NCBI GenBank assembly: GCA_035531475.1
Contig: DATKST010000052.1
Location: 62,001 to 126,000 of the forward strand
From: CALCEB01 sp035531475
GTDB taxonomy: Bacteria; Acidobacteriota; Terriglobia; UBA7540
Direction: 5' to 3'
Length of the DNA: 64,000 nt
Shown here: positions 1 to 8,505 of the stretch, one piece after another
Numbering within the stretch: the first letter of the stretch is position 1
How the letters are laid out: each line of letters starts with the position of its first letter
Notes under the pieces: model-generated
Told to the model about the DNA's origin: nothing
Database searches by the model: none
The model's input: the letters and a program-made list of their open reading frames with translations, nothing else
Translations under genes and position numbers: made by a program

Positions 1-2
1 TG

Positions 3-1889
3 TGGACGCCTACCGGTTATCAGGTTCTGATGAACCAGGGCGGCGCACGTTTCAAACGCGCGCCTGCTCCTGAAGTAAAGCCTCCCACGGCTCTGTTCCG
101 GAGCAGCGGTACCCTTGCCGACCTGGATGGAGACAGCTTCGATGACATTCTTGCCGCAGACGTGAAGGGACGCTGGCATTGGATTCGCAATCTCGGCGGA
201 AAATTCCAAGAAGCCGGGGAGGTTCCGGGCCTCAATTCCAAGTATATGGTTTCTACATTGTTTCCGGCGTTGGTAGCCGGTCCTGGGAAACTCGACCTTG
301 TAGGATTTCCGGCAAGCGATAAAATGGCCGTCTATCAGCGGGAAAACCTCGGAGCCCATTGGGTGGAGGTCAACTTTGACGGTTACAAGAGCAACAAACA
401 AGGCGCAGGCGACGTTGTGGAGCTGAAAGCCGGGAATTTTTATGACAAGATCATGGCCACGGGCGGCCCGGTTCGAGTCTTCACCGGCAATATGGCGCGA
501 CTTGATGTGGTGCGGGTGACCTGGCCGAACCAGGTGGTGCAGAACTCGATTGATGCAGCCACAGACAAATCCATTCTCATGCGCGAGTCGGAAAGGCTCG
601 CCAGTTCCTGCCCGTTCCTTTACGTCTGGAATGGCCACCGCTATGTTTTCTTCACGGACCTCATGGGCGTGGCGCCGATTGGAGAGTTATCGCCGGACGG
701 CACCACTATGAAGCCGAACCCGGAAGAGCTTGTTCGCCTCGGCAGCCATCTGCATGAGCGGGACGGCAAGTACACCTTCCAGGTCACGGACGAAATGAGG
801 GAAGTGGACTACTTCGACCAATTGCGCCTTCTCGCCGTGGACCACCCTGCGACGGAAGACGTTTATTCGAACGAAATCTACTCGTCAACTCCGATGCCGC
901 CTCAGATGTTCGTGGTTCGCAACCAGCGATTTCCTGTCTCCGCCGTGGATGACCACGGGAACAATGTTCTGCCGCTCATCCTGAAAGCGGATGGGCGCTA
1001 TCCCACCGATTTTCACCGTGACCGCATTCTGGGCCTTGCGGACTTGCATTCACTCGCGCTCGACTTGGGCAGTTTCCCTCAGCAGAGCCGGGCCACACTG
1101 TGGCTGAAAGGTTGGGTCTTCTGGACGGATTCCAACGCTTCGCGCGCCTTGATGTCCAATCGCAAGCTACAAATGATTTCACCTTATGTTCAGGTACGCG
1201 ACCCGCAAGGCAAGTGGGTTACGGTGATCCCGGATATGGGTTTGCCCAGCGGCACCAACCGCACTATGATGGTGGACCTGACTGGCAAGTTCAAGTCCAC
1301 GGATCATCACGTGCGCATCGTGACCAACTTCTGCGTTTACTGGGACCAGATCTTTTTCACCACGGAGCAATCGCCCGCGCCCGTTCCCATCAGCTTGCCT
1401 TTGCTTTCGGCAAACCTGCATTACCGGGGTTTTTCGGCTTACAACACTGATCCCGAACACCTGCGGCCCGATACTTTTGATTACACGCGCCGGCTGGTGA
1501 ACGCTCCGTGGAATCCCGCTCTCGGTCGCTTCACGCGCTATGGCACTGTCGCTCCGCTGCTCTCCCACGCCGATGATGAACTGGTGGCCATGTCCACCGG
1601 CGACGAAATGACCGTCGAATTTAATGCCCGGAGTCTGCCGCCTCTGAAGTCCGGATGGACGCGCGATTTTTTCCTGGAGGCGCGAGGTTACGCCAAGGAT
1701 GGCGAACCCAACACCGCGGCATTTCGCACCGTGGAACCGCTGCCCTTCGGCGCCATGTCCAATTATCCGCCGATGGCTCCGGACTCTCCTCCTCAAAGCC
1801 GGGCTTACGTCAATTACCTGCTCAATTATCAAACGCGGCAGGCCTATCAATTAATTCCACCGCTTGCGCCAGCAGTTAGGAATCCTTGA
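3..1889 (+). CDS. FG-GAP/VCBS and ASPIC/UnbV domain protein, 5'-truncated
   Basis: The frame is open to the left edge of the window, so the true start lies upstream and only the C-terminal ~628 residues are seen. The visible N-terminal part has an FG-GAP/VCBS-like calcium-binding motif (DLDGDSFDDI). Near residues 130-180 of the visible protein a segment reading GDVVELKAG...RLDVVRVTWPN matches the ASPIC/UnbV (CRTAC1) domain, which typically follows integrin-like propeller repeats in exported proteins. The remaining ~430 residues form a long C-terminal region I cannot assign. Such proteins are usually secreted or surface-located; the signal peptide would lie outside the window. No partner gene is visible. 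Confident about the domain type, not about function. Confidence 0.8.
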   Translation, partial: WTPTGYQVLMNQGGARFKRAPAPEVKPPTALFRSSGTLADLDGDSFDDILAADVKGRWHWIRNLGGKFQEAGEVPGLNSKYMVSTLFPALVAGPGKLDLVGFPASDKMAVYQRENLGAHWVEVNFDGYKSNKQGAGDVVELKAGNFYDKIMATGGPVRVFTGNMARLDVVRVTWPNQVVQNSIDAATDKSILMRESERLASSCPFLYVWNGHRYVFFTDLMGVAPIGELSPDGTTMKPNPEELVRLGSHLHERDGKYTFQVTDEMREVDYFDQLRLLAVDHPATEDVYSNEIYSSTPMPPQMFVVRNQRFPVSAVDDHGNNVLPLILKADGRYPTDFHRDRILGLADLHSLALDLGSFPQQSRATLWLKGWVFWTDSNASRALMSNRKLQMISPYVQVRDPQGKWVTVIPDMGLPSGTNRTMMVDLTGKFKSTDHHVRIVTNFCVYWDQIFFTTEQSPAPVPISLPLLSANLHYRGFSAYNTDPEHLRPDTFDYTRRLVNAPWNPALGRFTRYGTVAPLLSHADDELVAMSTGDEMTVEFNARSLPPLKSGWTRDFFLEARGYAKDGEPNTAAFRTVEPLPFGAMSNYPPMAPDSPPQSRAYVNYLLNYQTRQAYQLIPPLAPAVRNP

Positions 1890-1971
1890 CAAGATCTGCG
1901 CAGCGGAGTCGGAATGGGATTTTCATTGGATAAGGTCCGGGCCGAAAATAATTGTTCCATAGTCCGCCCGG

Positions 1972-2051
1972 CACCCTTCACCCGCCCTTTTTCACCCGCC
2001 GCTTCGCGTCTCCCTCTCCCCAGGTGGGGAGAGGGCAGGGGTGAGGGGGAA
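1972..2051. repeat. GC-rich hairpin repeat, CTCTCCCC family, copy 1
   Basis: Between the convergent ends of the first two genes. The core is a perfect 10-bp inverted repeat (2012-2021 CCCTCTCCCC with 2026-2035) around a 4-base loop, flanked by CACCC and GGGTGAGGGG. It may act as a bidirectional terminator. Related copies lie near 30.2, 50.9, 54.8 and 56.4 kb. Confidence 0.7.
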
Positions 2052-2055
2052 TGAA

Positions 2056-3273
2056 CTACGAGGTCTTCGGAAAAACGTGAGATCTGCTAATACCGTAACT
2101 GGCAACGGAGCGAAGGAAAGTTGGGAGTGAAAGCTGTTCGCCATAGAGAAAGATTCGTCCCGCGATTCGCGCCACCAGCGACGAACGGAAGATCATATCC
2201 AGCCTCGATCGGGTTCCGGACTCCTTTTCGCCCCCGGGAAGCCTTTTCACATAATCGGCCAGTTCAACCCGCCAGACCTGATTGAATTCAGCAAGTCCTT
2301 GTTCAACCGAAGAGCTTGCCCGAGTTTTTTCAATCACCCCACAAGCCACCTGGGCGCTGACCATGCCGGGATAAATTCCCTCGCCGGTTGACCCGGACAC
2401 AAATCCCCCCGCGTCACCGATCAGCATCACCCTTCCTTCAGTCAGCCTCGGCATGGCGTACACCGCTCCAACCGGATCAATATCGAAATGAACGTTCTCA
2501 GCGCGAAGCTCGCGGGGAAGGTGTCCGGCGGACTGAAGGTCCTTGAAGAAGCGCGAATAGACCGAGCGAATTCGGCGATTGTCATCGAGCATGGCGCCAA
2601 TTCCCACGCAGATGTGCCGGCGCTTGGGAAATATCCATCCGTAGCCTTGCAGTCCTTGATATTCAAGATAAACAAGCAATGGCGACCGCTGCCCATAAAA
2701 GCTTGCAATCTTATCGCAAGGAAATTCGATATCGGCGTTGGCGCACATCACGGTGTCGCGCTGTCCCCAGCTTCGCCGCAGACCCGCAGACATCGCCACG
2801 CGGCTGGCCGCTCCGTCCGCACCGATCAAGACTCGCGCCGAGTAAGTTTTCCCTTGCGCCGTTCGCGCTCGCACCTCGCTGCCATCCTGCTCGACGTGTA
2901 CCACGCCGTCGGCGCCGTGGAACTCAGCCCCAGCCTCAATAGCGATGCGGCGAAGGCCATCGTCAAATTTGGAGCGTAAGGAGAGATAACCCGACGGCTT
3001 TCTTTCCGGGAAGCTGCCGTGACGGCGGAGCGGCGGATCATAAAAAGTCATGCCATAAAACGGTGACTCCACCAGATCGTCGAGCTTTGCTTGCAAATAA
3101 GGAAAGCGCTCGAACGCCAGGCGGTTGATCCAACTGGCACAGGTTTTGTGGCGCGGGAAGGTAGCACGGTCAAGCAGCAGAATTTTCAAGCCCTGGTCAG
3201 CCAGCAACTTCGCCGCCGTAGAACCCGCTGGTCCTGCACCCACAACGATCACGTCAGCATCGGGAGTGGTCAT
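2056..3273 (-). CDS. NAD(P)/FAD-dependent oxidoreductase, geranylgeranyl reductase family
   Basis: About 405 residues. The N-terminus has the FAD-binding Rossmann motif VVGAGPAGS at ~residue 10; a second flavoprotein motif GDAGGFVSGSTGEG near residue 285 matches the geranylgeranyl-reductase/PHBH-like superfamily. In that family the enzymes saturate isoprenoid chains of lipids or quinones with NAD(P)H. The FPRHKTC segment near residue 45 is where the family often has a C-G-G motif; here it is C-A-S. The ATG at 3273 is preferred over an in-frame TTG two codons upstream; neither has a strong Shine-Dalgarno. It stands alone, convergent with the upstream gene. Substrate unknown. Confidence 0.8.
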   Translation of the reverse strand: MTTPDADVIVVGAGPAGSTAAKLLADQGLKILLLDRATFPRHKTCASWINRLAFERFPYLQAKLDDLVESPFYGMTFYDPPLRRHGSFPERKPSGYLSLRSKFDDGLRRIAIEAGAEFHGADGVVHVEQDGSEVRARTAQGKTYSARVLIGADGAASRVAMSAGLRRSWGQRDTVMCANADIEFPCDKIASFYGQRSPLLVYLEYQGLQGYGWIFPKRRHICVGIGAMLDDNRRIRSVYSRFFKDLQSAGHLPRELRAENVHFDIDPVGAVYAMPRLTEGRVMLIGDAGGFVSGSTGEGIYPGMVSAQVACGVIEKTRASSSVEQGLAEFNQVWRVELADYVKRLPGGEKESGTRSRLDMIFRSSLVARIAGRIFLYGEQLSLPTFLRSVASYGISRSHVFPKTS

Positions 3274-3303
3274 GAGCAAGCCCGTACATGATGGCCAGAG
3301 GGT

Positions 3304-3492
3304 TCAACGCGGTGCTGGGATTTCGAGGTCGCGACAAATCTTACGTGCCAGAAAATCGTTAACCTCATTGTGGCGGGGAATGGTTGAGACCTTCGCGGTG
3401 GTGGGATTCCAATAGACAGGTTGTCTGCCGCCTTCGCACAATTCCCGGCATCCGTGCGATTCTAGATGACGAATCAGTTCGCGGCGCTTCAC
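3304..3492 (-). CDS. hicA: HicA-family toxin, probably inactive
   Basis: A 62-residue protein with the HicA double-stranded-RNA-binding fold pattern: start MKRRELIRHLESHGC, then GGR-x-x-VYWNP, then PRHNEVNDFLARKI. HicA toxins are mRNA interferases neutralised by HicB. The GTG start overlaps the stop of the upstream hicB-like gene by 4 bases (GTGA), so the two are translationally coupled in the order antitoxin-toxin. Odd point: family members normally have a His directly after the GGR/GGN segment (for example GGRHT or GGNHS), which is the catalytic residue. Here the codon is CAA (Gln), giving GGRQP. The toxin may therefore be dead. Confidence 0.8.
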   Translation of the reverse strand: MKRRELIRHLESHGCRELCEGGRQPVYWNPTTAKVSTIPRHNEVNDFLARKICRDLEIPAPR

Positions 3493-3707
3493 AGTGCGGC
3501 TAGAGAGATTGGCTCCTTGACGACTTCCTCATCTTGCGCAGACTCCTCGGCAAGCGCGCGGTTGGATTCCAGCACCAGCCGGATCGCTTCCAAAAGGCCT
3601 TGCCGTGCCTCGACAAGCGTAGCCGCCTGTGTGTTTGCGCCAGGGATTTCCTCCACCCAAGCACCATATCCTTCTGGAACTTTCTTAAAGACGGCGGTTA
3701 CTTCCAT
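3489..3707 (-). CDS. hicB: HicB-like antitoxin
   Basis: A 72-residue protein beginning MEVTAVFKKVPEGYGAW with a following EEIPGANTQAATLVEAR segment, the partial RNase-H-like fold of HicB_like antitoxins. It would bind and neutralise the overlapping HicA-like protein and may repress its own promoter. A longer in-frame ORF exists upstream, but the extra 33 residues do not resemble the family, so the ATG at 3707 is chosen. No Shine-Dalgarno precedes it. A -10-like TACACT lies 6 bases before the ATG, so a leaderless transcript is possible. No DNA-binding domain is visible. Confidence 0.75.
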   Translation of the reverse strand: MEVTAVFKKVPEGYGAWVEEIPGANTQAATLVEARQGLLEAIRLVLESNRALAEESAQDEEVVKEPISLAAL

Positions 3708-3809
3708 AGTTTCAGTGTACCACGATGGACCGCTATTTAGCACCAGGAGCCACGACGAGCGCCGGGCCTCTTGCGTTTGCCTCCGGGGAGAGCCGCCACA
3801 GCGCAAGGA

Positions 3810-4451
3810 TCATGGAGCCTTCCAGATGACATGGTGCTTCTTGTCGTTTCCAAACATCACAATCGATGCGGCGGAAGTTTGCTGCGCCTCTCCAGTTTTT
3901 GGTACAAACGTCTGCGTGCTCCCCAAGTCTACGCCAAAGCCGTGCGCGTCGAAGATCTTGATGCTCGGCGAGCCTTGCGGAGACACAGCCATTTGCGCGT
4001 GCACTTGACCCTTCGCGTCGCTGAGTTGAATGTTGGGTGAGCCTGACGCGGAGACAGCCATTTGCGCAACGACGTCTCCTTGCGCGTCGACGAGCTTGAC
4101 GCACGGCGCGCCTGATGCGGCAACGCCTATTTGCACTCTTCCGGCGCCGCCTCGCAAGTTGACGAGCGTGATGCCCGGCCAGTCGGGCAAGATGGTTAGC
4201 CACACCTCGCCTTTTGCCCCATGCAGGGCGATGGACGGAGCGCCCGCTACGACGTTCATGCTCACCCGCACATTTCCTGAGTTATCCACAACATCAAACT
4301 CATGAGCCGTGATCGTCTGAGCGACGGGCCGCGTTGCATAGACGGCGGCAAAAGCCGCTGCCAGCACCAGCCCGGCAAGTGCAAGGCGTTTGAACCGCCG
4401 ATTGTCCCGCTCAAGTTTTTTAAGCCGCTCAATAAGCTCTGTGTCAGTCAT
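3810..4451 (-). CDS. Single-pass membrane protein with short tandem repeats, function unknown
   Basis: 213 residues. Residues ~1-20 (ELIERLKKLERDNRRFKR) are charged and probably coiled coil; residues ~22-40 form one transmembrane segment (LALAGLVLAAAFAAV). The exported part contains four or so imperfect ~20-residue units, each with G-x-P-x-I/V-x-L, a D-A-x-G turn and A-Q-M-A-V, typical of a beta-solenoid or stacked beta structure. An ATG with GGGATTAG upstream supports this start. It lies 51 bases downstream of a DUF5677 gene on the same strand and may be cotranscribed. Similar coiled-coil/TM/repeat proteins are common hypotheticals in Acidobacteriota; I know of no assigned function. Confidence 0.6.
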   Translation of the reverse strand: MTDTELIERLKKLERDNRRFKRLALAGLVLAAAFAAVYATRPVAQTITAHEFDVVDNSGNVRVSMNVVAGAPSIALHGAKGEVWLTILPDWPGITLVNLRGGAGRVQIGVAASGAPCVKLVDAQGDVVAQMAVSASGSPNIQLSDAKGQVHAQMAVSPQGSPSIKIFDAHGFGVDLGSTQTFVPKTGEAQQTSAASIVMFGNDKKHHVIWKAP

Positions 4452-4502
4452 AGCTAATCCCTCCGTGCGATCTCTCCGGCCACTCCTTCCAGGAAGCGAC
4501 CG

Positions 4503-5282
4503 CTATTCTTTCCACACCCGCGAGTGACTCTCTTGTGCTGCGGTCAACTTATCAGAGAAACCCAGGTTGCAAGAATCGTTTAGCGTGCTGAGAACAAACC
4601 AGAGGTTCGTGTGGGCCGTGACCAGTGCCGCTCCTACCCATTCCAGAGACGGCGGCGTAACGCGAGCAGCGGCCAACAAACCCTCGGCGTTCGCGTGATG
4701 GATTGAACACGCCATGCTGTAGGGAAGCCTAAACTCTTTTCCGCATCCGATCTCCTCCGCCATTTTCCCGATAGACTTCGTGGACCACAGGAACCTCTCG
4801 CGTCCTTTGGAATTCGTGAATTGGGCTTTGACCTCGTTATACTCATCCTCGATATTCTTCACTGCCTCCGGGGACGAGTGCTTTACCTGATCCGGGATGT
4901 TGTCCCGCAACCATTGGTATGTGCGCCACCTCTGTACGGGGCCGAAATTTATGTAGTCTTCGACCTCCTTTGGGTTCCGGCGCAAGTACTCCGCCATCCA
5001 CCTGGATTCATACACGCCGCGCACGATCTTCATTGCACCCGGCCCGCAGCCGTTACCGCAGAGAAGAATTACATCGCTTGCCCCTGCAACCGTGGCGCGA
5101 GTCAGCTCGTAAATGACCTTCTGGACCCGCTCAGCGGCCTTGTTCTCGGCGGCCTGTAACATTTCGTTCCCCAAGCCCATCAGATCGGCAATGGCATCGA
5201 ACTGCCGCTCATACTGCTCGCGAGCGGCGGGCCAGAAATCCTCAAATCCGAACGTTACGTGCTGGTGTTCTGCTGGTGACAT
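4503..5282 (-). CDS. DUF5677-like hypothetical protein
   Basis: 259 residues, largely helical and soluble. The pattern of a helical repeat (VRGVYESRWMAEYLRRNP, then YINFGPVQRW), followed by the conserved HHANAEGL segment near residue 200, fits the DUF5677 family, whose biochemical role is unknown. AAGGAG nine bases before the ATG strongly supports the start. No signal peptide or membrane segment is visible. It lies upstream of the repeat-containing membrane protein on the same strand. DUF5677 genes are scattered in accessory regions, which fits the toxin-antitoxin genes around it. The family call is from memory of the motif pattern. Confidence 0.6.
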   Translation of the reverse strand: MSPAEHQHVTFGFEDFWPAAREQYERQFDAIADLMGLGNEMLQAAENKAAERVQKVIYELTRATVAGASDVILLCGNGCGPGAMKIVRGVYESRWMAEYLRRNPKEVEDYINFGPVQRWRTYQWLRDNIPDQVKHSSPEAVKNIEDEYNEVKAQFTNSKGRERFLWSTKSIGKMAEEIGCGKEFRLPYSMACSIHHANAEGLLAAARVTPPSLEWVGAALVTAHTNLWFVLSTLNDSCNLGFSDKLTAAQESHSRVWKE

Positions 5283-5450
5283 TGGCTTCTTCTCCTTGAA
5301 CCCCTAGCCGGTAGCCACGACGAACGCCTTATCTCGTCGTGGGCCTTTCGCATTGTGACAGCGTTTTCTATATGTCACACGTCCGGCGATCAGGGCCTGG
5401 CGGCCGCATCTTCTTCGTAACGTCAAATCTTCGCCGGAGGCATATGCTCT

Positions 5451-5657
5451 TCATGGGAGCCGGTGCTCAACCCGTGGAAAAGCCCTCTTGATGAGGTCTG
5501 CCTTTACTTTGTCGAGCGGGATGCGTTTTTCACGCCGCCGCGACCGGGAAACCAGCACGTCCTCGATGTCCTCCCAGAGCGCCTTGTGTTCCTTGAGGTT
5601 GATGATTGCCGCCGTCTTGCGGCCTTTTTCGTCGGTGATGAACTGTATTCCCGTCAT
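5451..5657 (-). CDS. Orphan antitoxin-like protein
   Basis: 68 residues. The start MTGIQFITDEKGRKTAAI and the following N-L-K-E-H-K-A-L-W-E-D-I-E-D segment resemble the small Phd/RelB-type antitoxins that precede RelE/ParE toxins. The C-terminus is basic (RSRRREKR). AAGGAG nine bases upstream of the ATG supports the start. No toxin ORF follows within the next 150 bases, so it appears to be an orphan. It could instead be a solitary regulator. The family assignment is moderate. Confidence 0.5.
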   Translation of the reverse strand: MTGIQFITDEKGRKTAAIINLKEHKALWEDIEDVLVSRSRRREKRIPLDKVKADLIKRAFPRVEHRLP

Positions 5658-5853
5658 GGGCCGTGTCTCCTTGCGGGGTGTGGAACCCCTTCCTCACCCT
5701 AATTCCGCCGCTTCGCGCTGTCAACCAAGATGACGACGTAAGGCAGCCGCTAAGCCCTCCATGAAGCGCTTACCCATGAGGCCGGCAAACCAAACTTCAC
5801 AGTCATGCTTGGAACGACCCCAAGGATGCCATAAGGACACCACCCGAAAGGAC

Positions 5854-5929
5854 TGGTGGACCTGAGGAGGTTCGAACTCCTGACCCCCTGGTTGCAAACC
5901 AGGTGCTCTCCCAACTGAGCTACAGGCCC
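5854..5929 (-). tRNA. tRNA-Ala (anticodon UGC)
   Basis: A complete 76-base cloverleaf on the minus strand with encoded CCA. The acceptor stem GGGCCTG pairs with CAGGTCC and includes the G3:U70 wobble pair that is the alanine identity element. The anticodon stem CCTGG/CCAGG encloses loop TTTGCAA, so positions 34-36 are TGC. The D-loop AGCTCAGTTGGGAGA and T-arm GTTCGAACC are canonical. Confidence 0.97.
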
Positions 5930-5951
5930 TTTGAATGCTGCGGCTTTACCT

Positions 5952-5981
5952 AATATGATGTGGAAATCCCCGGCTCGTCAA
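5952..5981 (-). promoter_or_regulatory. Likely promoter of tRNA-Ala
   Basis: On the minus strand TTGACG (5976-5981) is followed by 18 bases and CATATT (5952-5957), a reasonable sigma-70-type -35/-10 pair. It ends 22 bases before the mature tRNA 5' end at 5929. Confidence 0.5.
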
Positions 5982-5999
5982 GGGCCAGTGGCGGCTCAG

Positions 6000-6078
6000 T
6001 TTGCTGTAGCGGCGGTCTATGACCGCCGAAGCCATTGAATTCTCAAGACCGGCGGTCATAGACCGCCGCTACAGCAAA
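6000..6078. repeat. Palindromic repeat, TAGCGGCGGTC family, copy 1
   Basis: Perfect 29-base arms (6000-6028 and 6050-6078) beginning TTTGCTGTAGCGGCGG, with a 21-base spacer; each arm also contains a smaller palindrome, GGCGGTCTATGACCGCC. It ends 19 bases before the ABC-transporter start and so could form structure in that leader. Related copies are scattered through the window. Confidence 0.8.
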
Positions 6079-6097
6079 CAAACCGTCCCACTACCTC

Positions 6098-6910
6098 ATG
6101 GCTTGGACAAAGATGGCATACTGTACGGAGCATGAGACCGCTCCGGAGGCCCGCGCACCAGTGACCATCGAATTTCGCAACGTCGGATACCGGGCGGGCC
6201 AGCGGATGATCCTTCAAGGACTCACGCTCGGCATCGAGCAGGGCGAGACCTGCGTCCTGCTGGGCCGGAGCGGTTCCGGCAAGACGACCACGCTTAAGCT
6301 CATCAACCGCCTTTTGGACCCGAGCGAAGGGGAGGTGTGGGTTGAGGGCCGGCAAACCCGCGACTGGGATCCGATTTCACTGCGGCGGCGGATTGGCTAC
6401 GTGATTCAGGAAATCGGACTCTTCCCGCATCTCACCATCGGCAGAAATGTGGGATTGGTTCCCGAACTGGAGGGATGGCCGCCGGACCGGATTCAGGACC
6501 GCGTGCGCGACTTGTTGGTGAGGGTGGGCCTTGACCCGGCATTGTCCAGTCGCTATCCGCGCCAGTTGTCAGGCGGGCAGCGTCAGCGAGTGGGTGTGGC
6601 ACGGGCGCTGGCCGCAGACCCACCCATTCTGCTGATGGACGAACCCTTCGGAGCCTTAGACCCGATTACCCGTTCAGAGATCCAGCAGGAATTTCTGCGA
6701 CTGCGGCAAGCGATGCATAAAACCATCGTCTTCGTTACTCACGATCTGCCCGAAGCGCTTCTGCTCGGCACGCGCATCTGCCTGTTTGATGCGGGGCGGC
6801 TACTCGGTACTTACACTCCGCAAGATTTCATGGCCTCTCGCGACCCAATGGCCCTTCAATATCTTGCTGCTTTTGAGGGCAATCCCAAACTCAGAGAGGG
6901 TTGCGCTTGA
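6098..6910 (+). CDS. Osmolyte (betaine/choline-type) ABC transporter, ATP-binding subunit
   Basis: 270 residues. Walker A GRSGSGKTT (~residue 58), Q-loop VIQEIG, signature LSGGQRQRV (~residue 155), Walker B ILLMDEPFGALD and H-loop THD are all present, so the ATPase should be active. Sequence style and neighbours match the OpuCA/ProV/YehX group of quaternary-amine importers, but the C-terminal CBS domains typical of OpuCA are absent (the protein ends ~50 residues after the H-loop). It is the first gene of a three-gene operon with a permease and a binding lipoprotein, and would act on the cytoplasmic face of the inner membrane. The palindromic repeat just upstream lies in its leader. Confidence 0.88.
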   Translation: MAWTKMAYCTEHETAPEARAPVTIEFRNVGYRAGQRMILQGLTLGIEQGETCVLLGRSGSGKTTTLKLINRLLDPSEGEVWVEGRQTRDWDPISLRRRIGYVIQEIGLFPHLTIGRNVGLVPELEGWPPDRIQDRVRDLLVRVGLDPALSSRYPRQLSGGQRQRVGVARALAADPPILLMDEPFGALDPITRSEIQQEFLRLRQAMHKTIVFVTHDLPEALLLGTRICLFDAGRLLGTYTPQDFMASRDPMALQYLAAFEGNPKLREGCA

Positions 6911-7554
6911 GTCTGCTCCAATTCTTCTTGAACCACCGCACGGAAGTGATCGAGCTGATGCTGGAACATCTGTGGATGGTGGGCGTCTCTACGCTGCTCG
7001 CGGTCATCATCGGAATTCCTCTCGGAATTCTTCTGACGCGCAAGCCGATTTTCAAGAGGCCGGTTCTGGGCGCCGCCAACCTGGTGCAGACGGTGCCCAG
7101 CCTGGCGCTGTTTGGCCTGCTTCTGCCGATTCCATTCCTCGGCGACCGTGCCAGCCGCTTGGCCATCCTGGCCCTCACACTCTATGCGCTGTTGCCCATC
7201 ATCCAGAACACCTACTCCGGCATTACCAACGTTGATCCGGCCGTGGTTGAGGCTGGGCGCGGCATGGGCATGACGGACCGGCAACTGCTGATGCGCGTGC
7301 AATTGCCGCTGGCTTTGAGCGTGATTGTGGCGGGAGTACGCGTGGCCACGGTGATTTCCGTGGGACTCGCCACCATCGCCGCTGCCATTGGCGCCGGGGG
7401 TCTTGGAGAGTACATCTTCCGTGGGCTTGCCATGGTGAACAACCAACTGATTCTGGCTGGGGCCATTCCCGCCGCGCTTCTCGCGCTTCTCGCGGATTTT
7501 GGCATCGGACTGATTGAAAAAGCCTTGCGGCCCCCCGCGCAGGAGGAAGCCTGA
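6907..7554 (+). CDS. Osmolyte ABC transporter, permease subunit
   Basis: About 215 residues with five to six transmembrane segments and a binding-protein-dependent permease EAA-type loop (VVEAGRGMGMTDRQLLMRVQLP). It matches OpuCB/YehW-type permeases for glycine betaine, choline or carnitine. A TTG at 6907 overlaps the ATPase stop by 4 bases (TTGA), implying coupling; a TTG at 6901 is an alternative. It should form the membrane channel driven by the upstream ATPase and fed by the downstream lipoprotein. Confidence 0.87.
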   Translation: MSLLQFFLNHRTEVIELMLEHLWMVGVSTLLAVIIGIPLGILLTRKPIFKRPVLGAANLVQTVPSLALFGLLLPIPFLGDRASRLAILALTLYALLPIIQNTYSGITNVDPAVVEAGRGMGMTDRQLLMRVQLPLALSVIVAGVRVATVISVGLATIAAAIGAGGLGEYIFRGLAMVNNQLILAGAIPAALLALLADFGIGLIEKALRPPAQEEA

Positions 7555-8442
7555 TTGCGTCTGACGGCGACACTGGCGCTCCTGCTTATCTTTGCGGCCT
7601 GCGGGCCTCCTCGCCGCCAAAGGATCGTGATCGGCTCCAAAAATTTCACTGAGCAATTGGTGCTCGGTGAGTTGTTCGCCCAATACCTCCATGCCCAGAC
7701 AGGGTTGCCGGTGGAGCGGCGATTCTATCTGGCCGGGACCTACATCTGCCAGCAGGCGATTCTTTCCGGGCGCATCGATATTTACCCGGAATATACCGGC
7801 ACGGCGCTTACCACCATTCTGAAGGAAAAGCCGCAAGACGGCCCGCAACAGGTCTACGCGATGGTGAAGCACGCCTATGCCCGGCGTTTTGATTTGGACG
7901 TCGGACCGCCGCTCGGATTTGACAACTCGTTCGCCATCGTGGTGCGCGGGGATGATGCAAAACGCTTGAACCTCCGCACAATTTCCCAGGTGGCCGCTGA
8001 TACTCCGCATTGGCGCGCGGGCTTTGGCTACGAATTCATGGAGCGTCCGGACGGCTACCAGGGTTTGGTGAAAACTTATGGCCTGCGCTTCGCCGCCCCG
8101 CCCCGCATCATGGACCTTGGCCTTCTCTATCGCGCCCTCCAGAGCAAGCAAGTGGACCTGGTGGCCGGCAACACCACCGATGGCCAGATCGATGCGCTCC
8201 ACTTCGCCATTCTCCAGGATGACCGCCATTATTTCCCGCCTTACCAGGCCGTTCCGGTGGTGCGGATGACCGCAGAGAAACTCCATCCGGAAATTCGAAC
8301 GGCGCTGGATCATCTTGCCGGGAGAATCTCCGCAGAGGAGATGCGAAGGATGAACTATGCAGTGGATGGAGAACACCGCGACGTCCAGGTGGTTGTTCAG
8401 GAGTTTCTTAAATCGAAGGGACTGACTGGGAAGTTAAATTGA
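7555..8442 (+). CDS. Osmolyte ABC transporter, substrate-binding lipoprotein
   Basis: 295 residues, starting at a TTG directly abutting the permease stop (TGATTG). The signal peptide ends in a lipobox (LIFAAC), so it is probably lipid-anchored at Cys 16. The mature start IVIGSKNFTEQLVLGELFAQ is the hallmark of OpuCC/OsmX/OsmF-type (OpuAC domain) quaternary-ammonium binding proteins, as are DIYPEYTGTA (~residue 78) and GNTTDGQID (~residue 205). Together with the two upstream genes it forms a complete importer. The exact ligand cannot be read from sequence. Confidence 0.88.
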   Translation: MRLTATLALLLIFAACGPPRRQRIVIGSKNFTEQLVLGELFAQYLHAQTGLPVERRFYLAGTYICQQAILSGRIDIYPEYTGTALTTILKEKPQDGPQQVYAMVKHAYARRFDLDVGPPLGFDNSFAIVVRGDDAKRLNLRTISQVAADTPHWRAGFGYEFMERPDGYQGLVKTYGLRFAAPPRIMDLGLLYRALQSKQVDLVAGNTTDGQIDALHFAILQDDRHYFPPYQAVPVVRMTAEKLHPEIRTALDHLAGRISAEEMRRMNYAVDGEHRDVQVVVQEFLKSKGLTGKLN

Positions 8443-8505
8443 ATCTGCGGTCGCCCGGCGGGCTGTTGTGTGTCCGTAGGCTTCTACTTCCTATCGGGGG
8501 ACTGG

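Noticed and set aside
5340..5450. RelE-type toxin partner for the orphan antitoxin
   Set aside because: The only downstream frame is ~28 codons with no toxin motif.
6856..8376. 506-codon minus-strand frame across the osmolyte permease and binding protein
   Set aside because: Antisense to two well-supported, coupled genes; composition looks like reverse-read coding sequence.
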